Shown here in pieces: positions 61,667 to 64,000 of a stretch of 64,000 nt of DNA. Each line of letters opens with the position of its first letter. Position 1 is the first letter of the stretch. The stretch spans positions 1,674,001 through 1,738,000 of the forward strand of contig NW_027460412.1 in NCBI RefSeq assembly GCF_050947875.1. The letters are read 5' to 3'. Source of the DNA: Dermacentor variabilis. Lineage: Eukaryota > Arthropoda > Arachnida > Ixodida > Ixodidae. The notes under the pieces are model-generated. The model saw only the letters and a program-made list of their open reading frames with translations, was not told the origin of the DNA and did no database searches. The position numbers were made by a program, and so were the translations under genes.

Positions 61667-64000
61667 CTACCAAAAGATGCATGTGCATGCTGAAAACGCG
61701 TTTTGGCACCAATCCGTGGGCGGGTGCTAAAAAGAGCAGCATCGGCATGCTTAGGACGTCGTTTGGTAGAAATCCACGTGCGCGTTCTGCTAAAAGCACC
61801 ATTTGCATGCATATTTTGTGGTTTTGCAGAAAACAACGTCCGAGTCTATCAAAAGATGCATGTGCATGCTTAAAACGCGTTTTGGCACAAATCCATGCAG
61901 GGTGCTAAAAAGAGCAGCATCGGCATGCTTAGCACGACGTTTGGCAGAAATCCACGTGCGCGTTCTGCCAAAAGCACCATTTGCATGCATATCTTCGGGT
62001 TTTGCAGAAAACAACGTCCGCGTCTACCAAAGGATACATGTGTATGCTCAAAACGCGTTTTGGCACAAATCCATGCGCGGGTGCTAAATAGAGCAGCATC
62101 GGCATGCTTCGTACGTCGTTTGGTAGAAATCCACGTGCGCGTTCTGCCAAAAGCACCATTTGCATACATATCTTGTGGTTTTGCAGAAAACAACGTCCGC
62201 GTCTACCAAAAGATGCATGTGCGTGCTCAAAACGCGTTTTGGCACAAATCTATGCGCGGTTGCGAAAAAGAGCAGCATCGACATGCTTAGCACGTCGTTT
62301 GGTAGAAATCCACGTGCGCGTTCTGCCAAAAGCACCATTTGCATGCATATCTTGTGGTTTCCGAGAAAACAACGTCCGCGTCTACCAAAAGATGCATGTG
62401 CATGCTTAACAAGCGTTTTGGCACAAATCTATGTGCGGGTGCTAAAAAGAGCAGCATCGGCATGCTTAGGACGTCATTTGGTAGAAATCCACGTGCGCGT
62501 TCTGCCAAAAGCACCATTTGCATGCATATTTTGTGGTTTTGCAGAAAACAACGTCCACGTCTACCAAAAGATGCATGTGCATGCTTAAGAAGCGTTTTGG
62601 CACAAATCCATGTGCGGGTGCTAAAAAGAGCAGCATCGGCATGCTTAGCACGCCGTTTGGTAGAAATCCACGTGCGCGTTCTGCCAAAAGCACCATTTGC
62701 ATGCATATCTTGTGGTCTTGCAGAAAACAACGTCCGCGTCTATCAAAAGATGCATGTGCATGCTCAAACGCGTTTTGGCACAAATGCATGCGCGGTTGCT
62801 AAAAAGAGCACCATCGCCATGCTTAGCACGTCGTATGGTAGAAATCCACGTGCGCGCTCTGCCAAACGCACCATTTGCATGCATATCTTGTGGTTTTGCA
62901 GAAAACAACGTCCGCGTCTATCAAAAGATGCATGTGCATGCTTAAAACGCGTTTTGGCACAAATTCATGCGCGGGTGCAAAAAAGAGCAGCATCGACATG
63001 CTTAGCACGTCGTTTGGTAGAAATCCACGAGCGCGTTCTGCCAAAAGCACCATTTGCATACATATCTTGTGGTTTTGCATAAAACAACGTCCGCGTCTAC
63101 CAAAAGATGCATGTGCGTGCTCAAAACGCGTTTTGGCACAAATCCATGCGCGGGTGCTAAAAAGAGCAGCATCGGCTTGCTTAGGACGGCGTTTGGTAGA
63201 AATCCACGTGCGCGTTCTGCCAAAAGCACCATTTGCATGCATATCTTGTGGTTTTGCAGAAAACAACGTCCAGGTCTACCAAAAGATGCATGTGGATGCT
63301 TAAAACGCGTTTTGGCACAAATCCATGCGCGGGTGCTAGAAAGAGCAGTATCGGCATGCTTAGGACGTCGTTTGGTAGAAATCCACGTGCGCGTTCTGCC
63401 AAAAGCACCATTTGCATGCATATATTGTGGTTTTGCAGAAAACAACGTCCGCGTCTATCAAAAGATGCATGTGCATGCTTAAAACGCGTTTTGGCACAAA
63501 TCCATGCGCGGGTGCTAAAAAGAGCAGCATCGGCATGCTTAGCACGCCGTTTGGTAGAAATCCACGTGCGCGTTCTGCCAAAAGCACCATTTGCATGCAT
63601 ATCTTGAGGTCTTGCAGAAAACAACGTCCGCGTCTATCAAAAGATGCATGTGCATGCTCAAACGCGTTTTGGCACAAATGCATGCGCGGTTACTAAAAAG
63701 AGCACCATCGCCATGCTTAGCACGTCGTTTGGTAGAAATCCACGTGCGCGCTCTGCCAAACGCACCATTCGCATGCATATCTTCTGGTTTTGCAGAAAAC
63801 AACGTCCGCGTCTACCAAAAGATACATGTGCATGCTCAAAACGCGTTTTGGCACAAATCCATGTGCGGGTGCTAAAAAGAGCAGCAACGGCATGCTTAGC
63901 ACGCCGTTAGGTAGAAATCCACGAGCGCGTTCTGCCAAAAGCACCATTTGCATACATATCTTGTGGTTTTGCAGAAAACAACGTCCGCGTCTACCAAAAG
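61667..64000. repeat. Mosaic tail, array continues past the window
   Basis: About 13 monomers with alleles seen in the 43.6-45.2 kb and 12.0-13.1 kb segments (CCATGCAGGGTGCT, CTTCGTACG, TGCATACATATC, GTGGTTTCCGAG, CATCGCCATGC, AGCAACGG) and one CCAGG-marked copy at about 63267. The last base lies inside arm C (CTACCAAAAG), so no array edge is reached. Confidence 0.7.

Larger units (their letters stand above)
1..64000. repeat. 179-bp satellite DNA array filling the window
   Basis: The same unit of about 179 bp repeats head to tail from the first to the last base. Successive copies of TTTTGGCACAAATCC start at 8, 187, 366, 545, 724, 903, 1082 and 1261, exactly 179 bp apart, and the spacing holds throughout with occasional 178-, 177- and one 163-bp copy. 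No inversion and no foreign insert was seen. The consensus is about 48% GC with about 13 CpG per unit. Arrays of 160-180 bp monomers with higher-order structure are typical of eukaryotic centromeres and pericentromeres, so that role is the likeliest; a subtelomeric or other heterochromatic block is possible. The family was not recognised by name. Confidence 0.98.

Noticed and set aside
1..64000. CRISPR array (regular direct repeats)
   Set aside because: The whole 179-bp period is repeated with no unique spacers, and no cas-like gene is present.
1..64000. Telomeric or subtelomeric simple repeat
   Set aside because: TTAGG-like strings appear only as the single allele CTTAGGACG in arm A and never in tandem.
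1..64000. rDNA or 5S gene spacer array
   Set aside because: No rRNA-like conserved segment or Pol III internal box is visible in the monomer, and no transcript-sized unique region exists.
1..64000. Bacterial or phage accessory region
   Set aside because: No ribosome binding sites, operons, tRNAs or phage genes; 64 kb of pure satellite is not known in such genomes.

Overview
The whole 64 kb window is one uninterrupted satellite DNA array. The repeat unit (monomer) is about 179 bp, giving roughly 357 head-to-tail copies, all in the same orientation. Both ends of the window fall inside a monomer, so the array continues past each edge. I found no protein-coding gene, RNA gene, transposon, telomere repeat or unique spacer. 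A megabase-style satellite with nested higher-order repeats points to a eukaryotic chromosome, most likely centromeric or pericentromeric heterochromatin. That location is inference. The sequence alone does not let me name the species, kingdom or chromosome.

Monomer structure: each unit is itself a degenerate trimer of three related arms, A (about 61 bp), B (60 bp) and C (58 bp). All three share the layout T-tract, CAGAAATCC-like block, CG-rich block, A-tract, GCATGC/TGCATG block. A perfect 12-bp palindrome, AAAACGCGTTTT, spans the C-to-A junction between successive monomers. The consensus unit is about 48% GC. It holds about 13 CpG sites, slightly more than its base composition predicts.

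Higher-order layout: variant monomers recur in fixed order, forming higher-order repeats (HORs) of several different lengths. 0-5.5 kb holds an older, partly rearranged duplication (spacing 3.4-3.76 kb). 6.85-11.5 kb is a clean tandem pair of 2,326-bp units with a partial third copy at 12.2-13.3 kb. 13.8-19.2 kb is a duplication at 2,862-bp spacing. 20.1-32.4 kb is a run of units of 1,969, 2,311, 3,757 and 3,935 bp. 32.4-44.9 kb is built from 1,966-bp and 3,752-bp units. 44.9-51.2 kb is a mosaic with short spacings. 51.2-61.7 kb is a run of very recent tandem units of 1,968, 1,610 and 1,431 bp. Spacings are whole multiples of 179 bp minus a few single-base deletions, the pattern left by in-register unequal exchange.

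Open reading frames of 60-385 codons cover both strands everywhere. They are a by-product of the repeat: few stop codons per monomer, and a length of 179 (3 x 60 - 1) that rotates the frame. They should not be annotated as genes. HOR boundaries were found by eye from shared variants and are good to about 10-40 bp. Identities are visual impressions, not computed values.
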